Assembly: GCA_026416315.1 (NCBI GenBank)
Contig: JAOAFK010000192.1
Coordinates: 1 to 19,857, forward strand
Direction of reading: 5' to 3'
Length of the DNA: 19,857 nucleotides
Origin: Syntrophorhabdaceae bacterium
Lineage (GTDB): Bacteria > Desulfobacterota > Syntrophorhabdia > Syntrophorhabdales > Syntrophorhabdaceae
The position numbers and the translations under genes were made by a program. Below the pieces are notes generated by a model, which was not told where the DNA came from, did not search any database, and was given only the letters and a program-made list of their open reading frames with translations. Shown here in pieces: positions 1 to 8,141 of this stretch (position 1 is its first letter; each line of letters opens with the position of its first letter).

Positions 1-1
1 A

Positions 2-931
2 AAGGCAGATCCCATACCGAAAGGAAGGCCAATCCCTGAAGATATAGTGGATCTGAAAGGAGAGGTAAAAGATGGTGTGTTATTTCTTTCCTTTACAATT
101 CCTAAAAGAAACAAGGATGGAACTGAAGCAAAAAATATAAAAGGTTTTAAGTTATACAGAGGATGTGGTGGTTGTATCGGTGCATTTGAACTAATAAAAG
201 ACATAAGAGTCGATGCTAACCAAGGATATACTATATATGGTGGAAGGCTTTATACCTTTGACGATGACCTCATAGAAGGAAATGCATATTCATATAAGGT
301 AATACCCTATACTCATGATACTATGAGGTGCAATGAATCAAATATTTACACGATAAAATGGGATTCTGTGCCGGATATCCCAGAAATTATAAAAGTAGAG
401 GAATCAGATAGGACAGTTGAAATCTCATGGAGTGCAAAAACAGGCCTACTCTATAACATTTACAGGCGCATGGGAAACGAATATCCCCTGTTTCCTCTGA
501 ATGAGAGACCATTGGTCACTTCACACTATAAAGATACGCAACTTGAGAACGATAAAACTTATATCTATGAGGTAAGGGCAGTTAGAGAAAAAAAAGGGAT
601 ATTATGGGAAGGCAGGGGAGTGAAGATAAAGGCAACACCTGTAGATAAGACACCTCCCTCTGTCCCAATAGGCCTACTGGCAGTAAAAGTAGAAAAAGGT
701 ATCAAACTAACATGGATGCATGTGTTAGATACTGACCTTGCTGGTTATAATATATACAGGGTTGAAGGTGATAGGAAAGAAAGGCTGTCAAAATCACCGG
801 TTAAGGAGAATTTTTTTATTGATGATAAGCCCCCTGATGTGCGTTATATATCTTACTATGTAACTTCTGTGGATTTAAAAGGCAATGAAAGTGAACCTTC
901 ACGGGAGCAGATTATTATTCTGAGGGATTAG
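2..931 (+). CDS. Fibronectin type III-repeat protein, probable lipoprotein (5' partial)
   Basis: The reading frame is open to the left edge: codons from base 2 read KADPIPKGRPIPEDIV before the first internal GTG at 47, so the true start is outside the window. The visible 309 residues form about three fibronectin-III-like beta-sandwich repeats (roughly residues 15-120, 123-210 and 215-305), each with the recurring 'YNIYR/KLYR' and 'Y.Y.V' strand patterns and DxTPPxxP-type linkers. The basic, proline-rich KADPIPKG stretch resembles what follows the lipobox Cys in many proteobacterial lipoproteins encoded beside lysA, so an outer-membrane or periplasmic lipoprotein is my inference; the signal peptide itself cannot be seen. 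It ends 3 nt before lysA and is probably co-transcribed with it. Function is unknown. Confidence 0.75.
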   Translation, partial: KADPIPKGRPIPEDIVDLKGEVKDGVLFLSFTIPKRNKDGTEAKNIKGFKLYRGCGGCIGAFELIKDIRVDANQGYTIYGGRLYTFDDDLIEGNAYSYKVIPYTHDTMRCNESNIYTIKWDSVPDIPEIIKVEESDRTVEISWSAKTGLLYNIYRRMGNEYPLFPLNERPLVTSHYKDTQLENDKTYIYEVRAVREKKGILWEGRGVKIKATPVDKTPPSVPIGLLAVKVEKGIKLTWMHVLDTDLAGYNIYRVEGDRKERLSKSPVKENFFIDDKPPDVRYISYYVTSVDLKGNESEPSREQIIILRD

Positions 932-934
932 AAT

Positions 935-2194
935 ATGCATTATTTTGAGTATAAAAAAGACGAGCTTTATTGTGAGGATGTCCCCATAAGGGAAATAGTT
1001 AAAAAGACGAAAACACCTGTCTATATATACAGCTATAAAACCCTTGAAAGGCATTTCAAGGTGTTTGATAAGGCATTTGAAAAGATACCTCATTTAATTT
1101 GTTACTCCTGCAAGGCAAATTCAAATATTGCCATTATGTCAATATTTAGAAATTTAGGCGGTGGCGCAGACATCGTATCAGGAGGAGAATTATATAGGGC
1201 ACTTAAGGCAAACATACCTGCTGACAGAATTGTATACTCTGGGGTCGGAAAGACAGAAGAAGAGTTAAAAACTGCTATTAAAGCGAATATCCTTATGATC
1301 AACATTGAATCAGAGGGTGAACTCGATGCCTTAATCCAACTGTCATCAAGGCTCAAAAAGGAGGTTCGGGTCTCCATAAGGGTAAATCCCCAGATTGATC
1401 CCAAGACCCATCCTTACATTACCACGGGTCTGAAAAAGAATAAATTCGGAATTATCTGGGATGAGGCATTGAAGCTTTACCGGAAGATGAAAAATTATAA
1501 GTATATAATTCCAGTGGGTATTTCTTCCCATATAGGCTCACAGATTCTTGAACTATCCCCTTTTCTTGAAGCAGTAAAATCTCTAAAAAATATGCTATAT
1601 CAATTAAAAACCATGGGTTTTGAGATAAAATATCTCGATATAGGCGGTGGGCTTGGCATTACCTATAAAGATGAAAAGGCACCCCATCCGGAAGAATATG
1701 GTGATGCAATCATAAAGGAAATAAAGGACACAGGTGTAACTTTAATATTGGAGCCTGGCAGGGTGATAGTGGGAAATAGTGGAATACTTGTTACAAGAGT
1801 TCTATATATAAAAAATGTACCGGGGAAGACATTTGTAATTGTAGACGGTGCAATGAATGACCTGATAAGGCCATCATTATATGGTGCTTATCATGAAATA
1901 TTGCCTGTCACCAAACATAATACAAAGAAAAAAAGGGTTGATATAGTGGGTCCTATATGTGAATCAGGTGATTTTTTTGCAAAGGATCGCCCTTTTTTTG
2001 AAGTTGAAAGGGGTGAATTCATTGCTGTATACGGTGCAGGAGCTTACGGCTTTTCCATGTCTTCAAATTATAACTCAAGACCAAGGGCACCGGAAGTCCT
2101 TGTGAAAGACGATGAATTCTATGTTATAAGAAAGAGAGAAACAAAAAGAGACCTTATAAAAGGTGAGTCTATTCCAGATTTTTTGAGGTTATAG
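935..2194 (+). CDS. lysA: Diaminopimelate decarboxylase
   Basis: PLP-dependent decarboxylase that converts meso-2,6-diaminopimelate to L-lysine, the last step of the pathway. The 419-residue length is normal for the family. Visible motifs are the PLP lysine in YSCKAN (K60), HIGSQ (199-203), the glycine-rich phosphate loop GGGLGI (237-242), EPGR (273-276), the substrate-site CESGD (342-346) and the C-terminal AYGFSMSSNYNSRPR block. These are the classical alanine-racemase-like barrel and beta-domain signatures of LysA rather than ornithine or arginine decarboxylase. The ATG at 935 has GAGGG at 922-926 as ribosome binding site. The gene lies 3 nt after the FN3 gene and 1 nt before dapF, indicating translational coupling in a lysine operon. 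Confidence 0.96.
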   Translation: MHYFEYKKDELYCEDVPIREIVKKTKTPVYIYSYKTLERHFKVFDKAFEKIPHLICYSCKANSNIAIMSIFRNLGGGADIVSGGELYRALKANIPADRIVYSGVGKTEEELKTAIKANILMINIESEGELDALIQLSSRLKKEVRVSIRVNPQIDPKTHPYITTGLKKNKFGIIWDEALKLYRKMKNYKYIIPVGISSHIGSQILELSPFLEAVKSLKNMLYQLKTMGFEIKYLDIGGGLGITYKDEKAPHPEEYGDAIIKEIKDTGVTLILEPGRVIVGNSGILVTRVLYIKNVPGKTFVIVDGAMNDLIRPSLYGAYHEILPVTKHNTKKKRVDIVGPICESGDFFAKDRPFFEVERGEFIAVYGAGAYGFSMSSNYNSRPRAPEVLVKDDEFYVIRKRETKRDLIKGESIPDFLRL

Positions 2195-2195
2195 C

Positions 2196-3008
2196 ATGAA
2201 GGGTTTGGAATTCTACAAGTTAAATGCAAGTGGTAATGATTTTATCATAATCGACAACAGGGATGGGATAATAAACAGATTGTGCAAGGATATTCCTGAT
2301 TTTGTTACAAGGGTATGCAGACAGCATCTATCTGTTGGTGCCGATGGTTTGATTCTCATTGAAAATTCAGATAAGGCAGACTTTAAATGGAGGTTTTTCA
2401 ATTCCGATGGTTCAGAGGCAGAGATGTGCGGAAACGGAGGCAGATGCGTTGTAAGATATGCTTTTATAAAAGGTATTGCAAAGGAAGAGATGTCTTTTGA
2501 AACGCTTGCGGGGATAATAAAGGCACGGGTATCGTCAAATAAGGTTAAACTCCAGCTTACAGATCCAAAGGAATTGAAGCTTGACTATCCTTTAAGGTTT
2601 GACGAGACAGAAATTTTTATAAGCAGTGTGAATACTGGTGTCCCCCATGCAGTGGTCATCTCTGATGACATAGATAGGATACCTGTAGAAGAGATAGGCC
2701 GGAAGATAAGGTATCACAGCGTATTTGGCACCCAGGGTTCGAACGTAAATTTTGTCCAGATTATCGATGAAGGCAATGTAAAAATTAGAACTTATGAAAG
2801 GGGGGTGGAAGGAGAGACCCTCGCCTGTGGGACAGGTGCTGTGGCAACAGGGGTTATTCTTAAAGAAAAGGGCCTCGTAAAAAGCCCTGTGAGAATATGG
2901 ACAAGGGGTGGTGAGATCATAAACATTTATGTGGAGGACAAAGTATACCTTGAAGGAGAGTCAAGGTTAGTCTTCAAAGGAGAACTATACGAAGAGGCAC
3001 TTTTATAA
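2196..3008 (+). CDS. dapF: Diaminopimelate epimerase
   Basis: Cofactor-independent epimerase that interconverts LL- and meso-diaminopimelate. The two catalytic cysteines are present in their usual contexts, C78 in MCGNGGRC and C211 in ETLACGTGA, and the N-terminal 'KLNASGNDFIIID' start block is typical. At 270 residues it is full length. The ATG follows the lysA stop by one base, and the SD-like TTGAGG at 2182-2187 lies inside the end of lysA. Gene order lysA-dapF-dapA-dapB fits one lysine and peptidoglycan precursor operon. Confidence 0.96.
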   Translation: MKGLEFYKLNASGNDFIIIDNRDGIINRLCKDIPDFVTRVCRQHLSVGADGLILIENSDKADFKWRFFNSDGSEAEMCGNGGRCVVRYAFIKGIAKEEMSFETLAGIIKARVSSNKVKLQLTDPKELKLDYPLRFDETEIFISSVNTGVPHAVVISDDIDRIPVEEIGRKIRYHSVFGTQGSNVNFVQIIDEGNVKIRTYERGVEGETLACGTGAVATGVILKEKGLVKSPVRIWTRGGEIINIYVEDKVYLEGESRLVFKGELYEEALL

Positions 3009-3044
3009 AAAGAAAAAAAAGTTTGATATATAAGGAGGAGTTTT

Positions 3045-3923
3045 ATGGATTTAAAAGGTGTTTATACAGCTATTGTAACACCTTTCAGTGATGGAAAGGT
3101 AGACGAGGAAAACTTTAAAAGATTAATAGATATGCAACTAAATGCTGGTATCAATGGTCTTGTGCCATGTGGTTCTACAGGTGAGGCTGCTACACTGGAC
3201 TATGAAGAACATTTAAGGGTTATAGAGATTACCGTAAAACATGTTAACGGCCGGGTGCCGGTATTAGGTGGCACAGGTTCAAACAGCACAAGGGAGGCAA
3301 TAGAACTCACAGATGCAGCTAAAAAAGTTGGTGCTGATATGTGTCTCCTTACTGCACCATATTATAACAAGCCTACCCAGGAAGGTTTATACCAGCACTT
3401 TAAGAAGATTGCGGAAGAGGTGGATATCCCCATGGTGTTATACAACGTCCCCGGTAGAACAGGTGTAAATATCTCACCGGAGACGGTTTTTAGGCTCTCA
3501 CAGATAAAAAATATCATTGGTATTAAAGAGGCATCTGGTTCTCTAACACAGGTATCAGATATATACAGGTTAACAGAAGGCAGGTTTGTTATAATGTCTG
3601 GGGATGATAACCTTTTTCTGCCTATGATGAGTGTAGGTGCAAAAGGTGTTATTTCCGTTGCATCGAATATAATCCCTGAAAGGATGATAGGGCTATATAG
3701 GGCATTTCTTGTAGAGAAGGATATTCAAAAGGCAATAGATCTCCATACAGCACTTATGCCCCTTATGCAGGCAATGTTTATAGAAACAAACCCTATTCCT
3801 GTGAAGGCAGCCCTGTCATTTATGGGTGTTATAAAAAATGAATTGAGATTGCCTCTATGCCCCATCTCTGAAAAGAATGCTCAGACTTTAAAAGAGATAA
3901 TCAAAGGATATGGCCTAATTTAG
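3045..3923 (+). CDS. dapA: 4-hydroxy-tetrahydrodipicolinate synthase
   Basis: Class I aldolase that condenses pyruvate with aspartate-4-semialdehyde, the first committed step to diaminopimelate. It is a 292-residue TIM barrel with Schiff-base lysine K161 in GIKEASG, catalytic Tyr Y133 in YNVPGRTG, and the GSTGEA substrate loop (43-48). The start is fixed by a very strong ribosome binding site, AAGGAGGAG at 3032-3040, 4 nt before the ATG. A 36-nt gap after dapF is the only sizeable space inside the dap cluster, and I see no promoter or terminator in it. Confidence 0.96.
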   Translation: MDLKGVYTAIVTPFSDGKVDEENFKRLIDMQLNAGINGLVPCGSTGEAATLDYEEHLRVIEITVKHVNGRVPVLGGTGSNSTREAIELTDAAKKVGADMCLLTAPYYNKPTQEGLYQHFKKIAEEVDIPMVLYNVPGRTGVNISPETVFRLSQIKNIIGIKEASGSLTQVSDIYRLTEGRFVIMSGDDNLFLPMMSVGAKGVISVASNIIPERMIGLYRAFLVEKDIQKAIDLHTALMPLMQAMFIETNPIPVKAALSFMGVIKNELRLPLCPISEKNAQTLKEIIKGYGLI

Positions 3924-3950
3924 GGATAATTTTACCTTGAGAGGTGTAAT

Positions 3951-4727
3951 ATGGTGCGTCTTATTATAACAGGTGCAGCAGGTAAGATGGGTAAAGCCAT
4001 TACTGGCCTTGCAGCACAGGATAAAGACTTTCAGATAAAAGGCTTGATTGAAAAAAAAGGACATGGTGCAGTAGGCACTAAGGATACACTTACAGGTATG
4101 GAAATTATAGATAATTTGGATGAAATCATTGATAATTGTGATGTTATAGTGGATTTTACCGAGGCAAAATCCTCAATGGAACATCTAAAGATTGCAAAGA
4201 AATACAAAAAGGCAATAGTAATAGGCACAACAGGGTTTAGTCAGGATGAACTGAATTTTATAAAAGAAACAGATGACACCAAAGTTGTGTTTTCACCTAA
4301 TATGAGTATAGGCATGAATGTTATGTTTGACCTTGTGGATAGAGCAGCAAGGGTATTAAAAGACCACTATGATATAGAGATATTCGAGATGCATCATAAA
4401 TGGAAAAAGGATGCACCAAGTGGATCAGCACTGAGATTAAAAGATATAATTGAGCAGACCGATAAAAACAGGAACTGGATTGAAATCTATGGAAGAGAAG
4501 GAATGACAGGGGAAAGAAGAAAAGATGAAATAGGTGTCTTGGCATCAAGGGCAGGCGATATTGTAGGAGAACATACGGTTTATTTTGCAGGGATAGGTGA
4601 AAGACTCGAGATCACCCATAGGGCAGGTTCAAGGGAGAATTTTGCAAGGGGTGCCCTCCTTGCGGCAAAGTGGATTGTGAATCAGAAAAATGGGTTTTAT
4701 ACCATGAGGGAGGTATTAGGATTATAG
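3951..4727 (+). CDS. dapB: 4-hydroxy-tetrahydrodipicolinate reductase
   Basis: NAD(P)H-dependent reductase acting after DapA. The N-terminal dinucleotide-binding loop is GAAGKMG (8-14). The C-terminal catalytic block HHKWKKDAPSGSA (148-160) holds the expected His and Lys, equivalent to E. coli H159 and K163. Length 258 is normal. GAGGTG at 3941-3946 precedes the ATG. The next pathway enzymes (DapL, or DapD/DapC/DapE) do not follow; the next gene is rex, so the tetrahydrodipicolinate to LL-diaminopimelate step must be encoded elsewhere. Confidence 0.95.
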   Translation: MVRLIITGAAGKMGKAITGLAAQDKDFQIKGLIEKKGHGAVGTKDTLTGMEIIDNLDEIIDNCDVIVDFTEAKSSMEHLKIAKKYKKAIVIGTTGFSQDELNFIKETDDTKVVFSPNMSIGMNVMFDLVDRAARVLKDHYDIEIFEMHHKWKKDAPSGSALRLKDIIEQTDKNRNWIEIYGREGMTGERRKDEIGVLASRAGDIVGEHTVYFAGIGERLEITHRAGSRENFARGALLAAKWIVNQKNGFYTMREVLGL

Positions 4728-4803
4728 CTTGTTAAAAATTTCTCTTGCATTTGGATAAAATAACTGTTAGATATTTCAATAAGGTTATTTATCGGGTGGT
4801 ATT
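4728..4803 (+). promoter_or_regulatory. dapB-rex spacer with a possible Rex half-operator
   Basis: This 76-nt spacer is the largest gap on the left side and could hold a rex promoter. TTGTTAA at 4729-4735 matches a Rex half-site (consensus TTGTTAAnnnnTTAACAA), but the right arm is poor (TTCTCTT). Poor -35/-10 candidates are TTGCAT at 4745 and TAGATA at 4768, spaced 17 nt. Rex autoregulation is common in the family; here the site is only suggestive. Confidence 0.25.
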
Positions 4804-5445
4804 ATGGCTAAATATTCAAAGATACCTGAAGCGACAATCAGAAGGCTATCGAATTATCTGAAATGCCTTGAAGAGCTTGAGTCAAAGAATGAAAAGGTTG
4901 CGTCAAGTTCAACCCTTGCTGCCCTGTGCAATGTAAACCCCGCACAGGTGAGAAAGGATTTTGCATATTTTGGCGAATTCGGTATAAGGGGCATGGGATA
5001 TAATATTGCTGAGCTGAAGGCGCATATAAAAAAGATATTGGGCATAGACAGGGAATGGAGGATTGCGGTTATAGGCATCGGAAATTTAGGCAGTGCCCTC
5101 CTTGTTTATAAAGATTTTTTAAAACAGAATTATAGGATTGTGGCTGCCTTTGACATAGACCCTGTTAAGGTAATAGGGAATATATCAGAGAGGATGGGCA
5201 GACCCGTTGAAATCCTTCATGTGAGTAGACTAAAAGAGGTGGTGGAGGCAAGAAATATCGAAATAGGCATTATAACAGTCCCGCCTTCTGAGGCACAGAA
5301 GGTAGCAAATCAGCTTGTTGAAGCAAATATAAAAGGGATACTAAACCTCTCGCCTGCACCTGTGAGTGCTCCAGAGCATGTGAAGGTAAGGAATCTCTTT
5401 TTTACATCTGCCCTTGACAACCTTGTTTATTACCTTACCAATTAG
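4804..5445 (+). CDS. rex: Redox-sensing transcriptional repressor Rex
   Basis: DNA-binding repressor that senses the NADH/NAD+ ratio and typically controls fermentative and anaerobic respiratory genes. The N-terminal winged helix contains the recognition segment NPAQVRKD (45-52), then the family-typical FGEFGIRGMGY (56-66). The Rossmann domain starts with the dinucleotide loop GIGNLGSAL (91-99), followed by AAFDIDP (114-120). The C-terminal helix (TSALDNLVYYL) is the domain-swap helix of Rex dimers. Length 213 is normal. GGGTGG at 4794-4799 precedes the ATG. It is followed 8 nt later by the DUF350-like gene. Its proximity to a large redox operon makes that operon a possible target, though I found no good Rex site at the hdr promoter. 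Confidence 0.95.
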   Translation: MAKYSKIPEATIRRLSNYLKCLEELESKNEKVASSSTLAALCNVNPAQVRKDFAYFGEFGIRGMGYNIAELKAHIKKILGIDREWRIAVIGIGNLGSALLVYKDFLKQNYRIVAAFDIDPVKVIGNISERMGRPVEILHVSRLKEVVEARNIEIGIITVPPSEAQKVANQLVEANIKGILNLSPAPVSAPEHVKVRNLFFTSALDNLVYYLTN

Positions 5446-5453
5446 GTGATAAT

Positions 5454-5663
5454 GTGTGGAAGATTATAAGTAATGTCATTGAAATATTCATCTATTCTGC
5501 AGTATATTTAGTCGTGGCCATCGTTTCCTTAAAGATATTGGGTGCATCTATAAGTTCAGATTTTGAAAAAAGGATTTCCATAGAAGGCAATACAGGTTTA
5601 TCTATTATCTGCGGTTCTCTTTTAATAGGCATAGCAATTATAATTTCTTCAGTGTTTAAATGA
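5454..5663 (+). CDS. Small DUF350-like (UPF0719) membrane protein
   Basis: A 69-residue protein with two predicted transmembrane helices (about residues 7-30 and 46-67), separated by a short polar loop containing RISIEGNTGLSI. The 'GNT..S...GsLLiGiAI' pattern matches the repeat unit of DUF350 membrane proteins, which usually carry two such units; here there is only one. The start is GTG at 5454 with AGGTGA at 5444-5449 close upstream. It overlaps bioD by 4 nt (ATGA), so the two are translationally coupled. Function is not known for the family. Confidence 0.6.
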   Translation: MWKIISNVIEIFIYSAVYLVVAIVSLKILGASISSDFEKRISIEGNTGLSIICGSLLIGIAIIISSVFK

Positions 5664-6385
5664 TGAAATCCATTTTTGTAACAGGAACAGATACAGGCGT
5701 GGGAAAGACAACAATCTCTGCATGCCTCTCTGCATTTTTATCAATAAAGAAAAAGTTAAATGTTGGGGTCATGAAACCCTTTGAGAGCGGGCTTTCTAAA
5801 CGCAACAAAGATGAACTCCCATGGGATGCCATATGCTTAAAAGAGGCGTCTGGCAGCTCAGATGATTTAAATTCTATTAGCCCATATACATTTGAAGCAC
5901 CCCTTGCACCTGAAGTAGCTGCATCTTTAGAGAATGTAAAGATCGATTTAAATATGGTGGATAGAATCTATAAAAGGATCTTGAACCAGCATGATATTAC
6001 TGTCATAGAAGGTGCAGGAGGGGTACTTGTGCCTATCAAGAGAAAATTTTTTTATGGAGACCTCATAAAGAGATGGGGATGCCCCACCTTGATCGTATCA
6101 AGACTCGGGCTTGGCACCATCAACCACACATTACTTACCGTGGGTTATCTTAAGACAAGGGGTATTAAGATAATAGGGATCATATTGAACAACAATGACG
6201 GTACAGGAGACCTTGCTGCAAAAACAAATCCTGATATTCTTTCAAAATACCTCGATTGTCCCATTTTAGGAATTTTCCCTTACAAAAGGAATTTATTAAG
6301 GGATGGCATGAATAGACAACATCTTGCAAGGCTATTTGCAAAACACATTGATACAGAAAAGATGCTCAGTGCCATGGAGTTTTAA
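5660..6385 (+). CDS. bioD: ATP-dependent dethiobiotin synthetase
   Basis: Catalyses ATP- and CO2-dependent ring closure of 7,8-diaminopelargonate to dethiobiotin. The P-loop GTDTGVGKT (9-17), the substrate loop KPFESG (39-44) and the second nucleotide motif EGAGGVLVPI (117-126) are all present, followed by NNN (nucleotide-base site). Length 241 is at the normal upper range. No other biotin gene is in the window, so this is a detached bioD at the end of the + strand operon. The start ATG overlaps the upstream stop; a second ATG one codon later is an equally possible start. It converges with the hdr operon, with only 13 nt between stops. Confidence 0.92.
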   Translation: MMKSIFVTGTDTGVGKTTISACLSAFLSIKKKLNVGVMKPFESGLSKRNKDELPWDAICLKEASGSSDDLNSISPYTFEAPLAPEVAASLENVKIDLNMVDRIYKRILNQHDITVIEGAGGVLVPIKRKFFYGDLIKRWGCPTLIVSRLGLGTINHTLLTVGYLKTRGIKIIGIILNNNDGTGDLAAKTNPDILSKYLDCPILGIFPYKRNLLRDGMNRQHLARLFAKHIDTEKMLSAMEF

Positions 6386-6398
6386 GCATATAGTCCTA

Positions 6399-8141
6399 TC
6401 AAGCTGCTGGCAGATCAATCACATCAGATGGGCATGTGGATACACACAGACCACAACCCATACAGAGATTAGAATTTATCCTTGCCACAGGGTTCAGTGT
6501 ATTACTTAGAAGACCAAAGATAGCCACATCCTTTGGCACTGATATGATCTCTATGGCACTGTGGGGGCATGCATTTTTACATGACCCACAACCACTGCAT
6601 CTATCTTCATGGACCTGAGGAATGACCCTTTCTTCTTCTCTATCGAGGAGCATCTCTGATAGGGCACCTATGATTTCCCTTCCCTCCCATCTTTTTGCCC
6701 TGGGATGTCTGATAAAGCCCACATGGAATCTCTCCCTGCTCCATTTTGTGGGAGACCATCTGAGTTGTGGTTCTGACCTGTAAAATGAAAGAAATTCTTT
6801 GTTTTTAAGGTCTGATATTAAATCATCCATAAAGACAATTCTATCAACAGTAAGTGAAAGGGACCTCTTTCCTCCCCCTATGACAACCATACCATTCTTT
6901 TTTTCTAAATATTCGCCTTCCTCAAGGTTTATAAATATCACGCCATCACGTTTTATTTCCTCATACTCTAATTCACTATAAGATGGGGAAACAAAATTCC
7001 TTGTGACAACATAAACCTTTTTTCCAGACTGAATGAGTTTTTTTGCAAAATCTATAAATCTACTGGATATGTATTCATAAAACATAGAAGAAAAGGGATT
7101 TTCTGTTCCTGCATACAAGAGATAGGTATCTGCACTCTCGTCTATATCTAATTCAGGCTCTTTTTCACTGTATAAATATCGTTCATTTTCTCTTAGAACC
7201 TCGTATACCTTTTCCTTTCCTTTTGAAGCGAGAAGCCCTGCACCAAAACCAGTAAGGATTGAATCCTTAATATTCATGGGTTCTAAGGCCCCTCCGCATA
7301 TATAAACACCTTCTATGTCTGCAGTAAGGGGTTCCACCTCTTTTACAAATCCATATTCATTGAGGGAAAAACCAAATAATTTAGATAGTTGTAAAAGCCC
7401 TTGATTTGGTCTCAATCCAATTCCAAGTACTGCATAGTTGAATCTTTCTTCTTTTATTTCGCCATCAGTATAGTACCTTATTGTAACACCTGCTTCATCC
7501 TCTTCAAAATATCTCGTATTTGTCCTTATAAAGCGGACACCCTTTTCCCTGAAGAGCTTTTCAAGAAAGAATTCCTGGCCGAATAGCCTTAAATCATTAT
7601 AAAAGACAGTAATCTCAGGGTTAGACCTCATAAGTGTCCATTTTATCTCCCTTATCGTATAAGAGCAACAAACAGATGAGCAAAGAGGATACTCTTTTGA
7701 CCTTGAACCTACACATAAGATAAAGGCAATTTTATTAAAGTCCTCAGGAAGTTTCTCGTTTCTCTGGTCTATTATAGAATCGTATTCAAGGCTTGTGAAC
7801 ACCCTTTTTCCTTTTATGTCTGACGGATCATATGGTGTAAGTCCTGTTGCTATGATCACCCTTTCTGCCTCTATTTCACCATGTTCCTCTATTTTTAATT
7901 TAAATATACCGTTTTTTCTCTCCACATGCTCTATCTTTTTTCCCTTAATAATTGTTAAGTGTTGTCTGTCTTTTATCTCATCAAAAAAGGTTTTAAAGCC
8001 CACCCGACAGTTGGCAATCTTTGCCATTAGGCCACCGATTTCCTCTGCAGATTCAATGATTGTTACCCTGTGACCTTCCTTGAGAAGGATCTTTGCCGCA
8101 GAGATGCCGCTTATCCCACCACCTATGATAATGACATTCAT
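6399..8141 (-). CDS. Divergent HdrA-like FAD/Fe-S protein with a degenerate internal repeat
   Basis: HdrA-family electron-transfer flavoprotein, last gene of the hdr/etf operon. It starts directly with the FAD loop GGGISG (7-12), so it lacks the N-terminal CxC domain of canonical HdrA. Residues about 137-305 form the usual HdrA half with CVGSR (143-147) and the CSSVCC cysteine group (154-159). Residues about 338-500 look like a second, cysteine-free copy of the same half: the order strand - VYVVTR - SELEYEE - DGVIFIN repeats VFYNDLR - EFFLEKL - KGVRFIR. The C-terminus carries two [4Fe-4S] motifs (C515/518/521/525 and C560/563/566/570). Its ATG overlaps the hdrB stop by 4 nt (ATGA). It is probably the flavin or Fe-S partner of the adjacent HdrBC; whether it bifurcates is unknown. 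Confidence 0.82.
   Translation of the reverse strand: MNVIIIGGGISGISAAKILLKEGHRVTIIESAEEIGGLMAKIANCRVGFKTFFDEIKDRQHLTIIKGKKIEHVERKNGIFKLKIEEHGEIEAERVIIATGLTPYDPSDIKGKRVFTSLEYDSIIDQRNEKLPEDFNKIAFILCVGSRSKEYPLCSSVCCSYTIREIKWTLMRSNPEITVFYNDLRLFGQEFFLEKLFREKGVRFIRTNTRYFEEDEAGVTIRYYTDGEIKEERFNYAVLGIGLRPNQGLLQLSKLFGFSLNEYGFVKEVEPLTADIEGVYICGGALEPMNIKDSILTGFGAGLLASKGKEKVYEVLRENERYLYSEKEPELDIDESADTYLLYAGTENPFSSMFYEYISSRFIDFAKKLIQSGKKVYVVTRNFVSPSYSELEYEEIKRDGVIFINLEEGEYLEKKNGMVVIGGGKRSLSLTVDRIVFMDDLISDLKNKEFLSFYRSEPQLRWSPTKWSRERFHVGFIRHPRAKRWEGREIIGALSEMLLDREEERVIPQVHEDRCSGCGSCKNACPHSAIEIISVPKDVAIFGLLSNTLNPVARINSNLCMGCGLCVSTCPSDVIDLPAA

Noticed and set aside
6386..6398. Terminator between the convergent bioD and hdr operon ends
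   Set aside because: Only 13 nt separate the stops and I see no stable hairpin with a T-tract.
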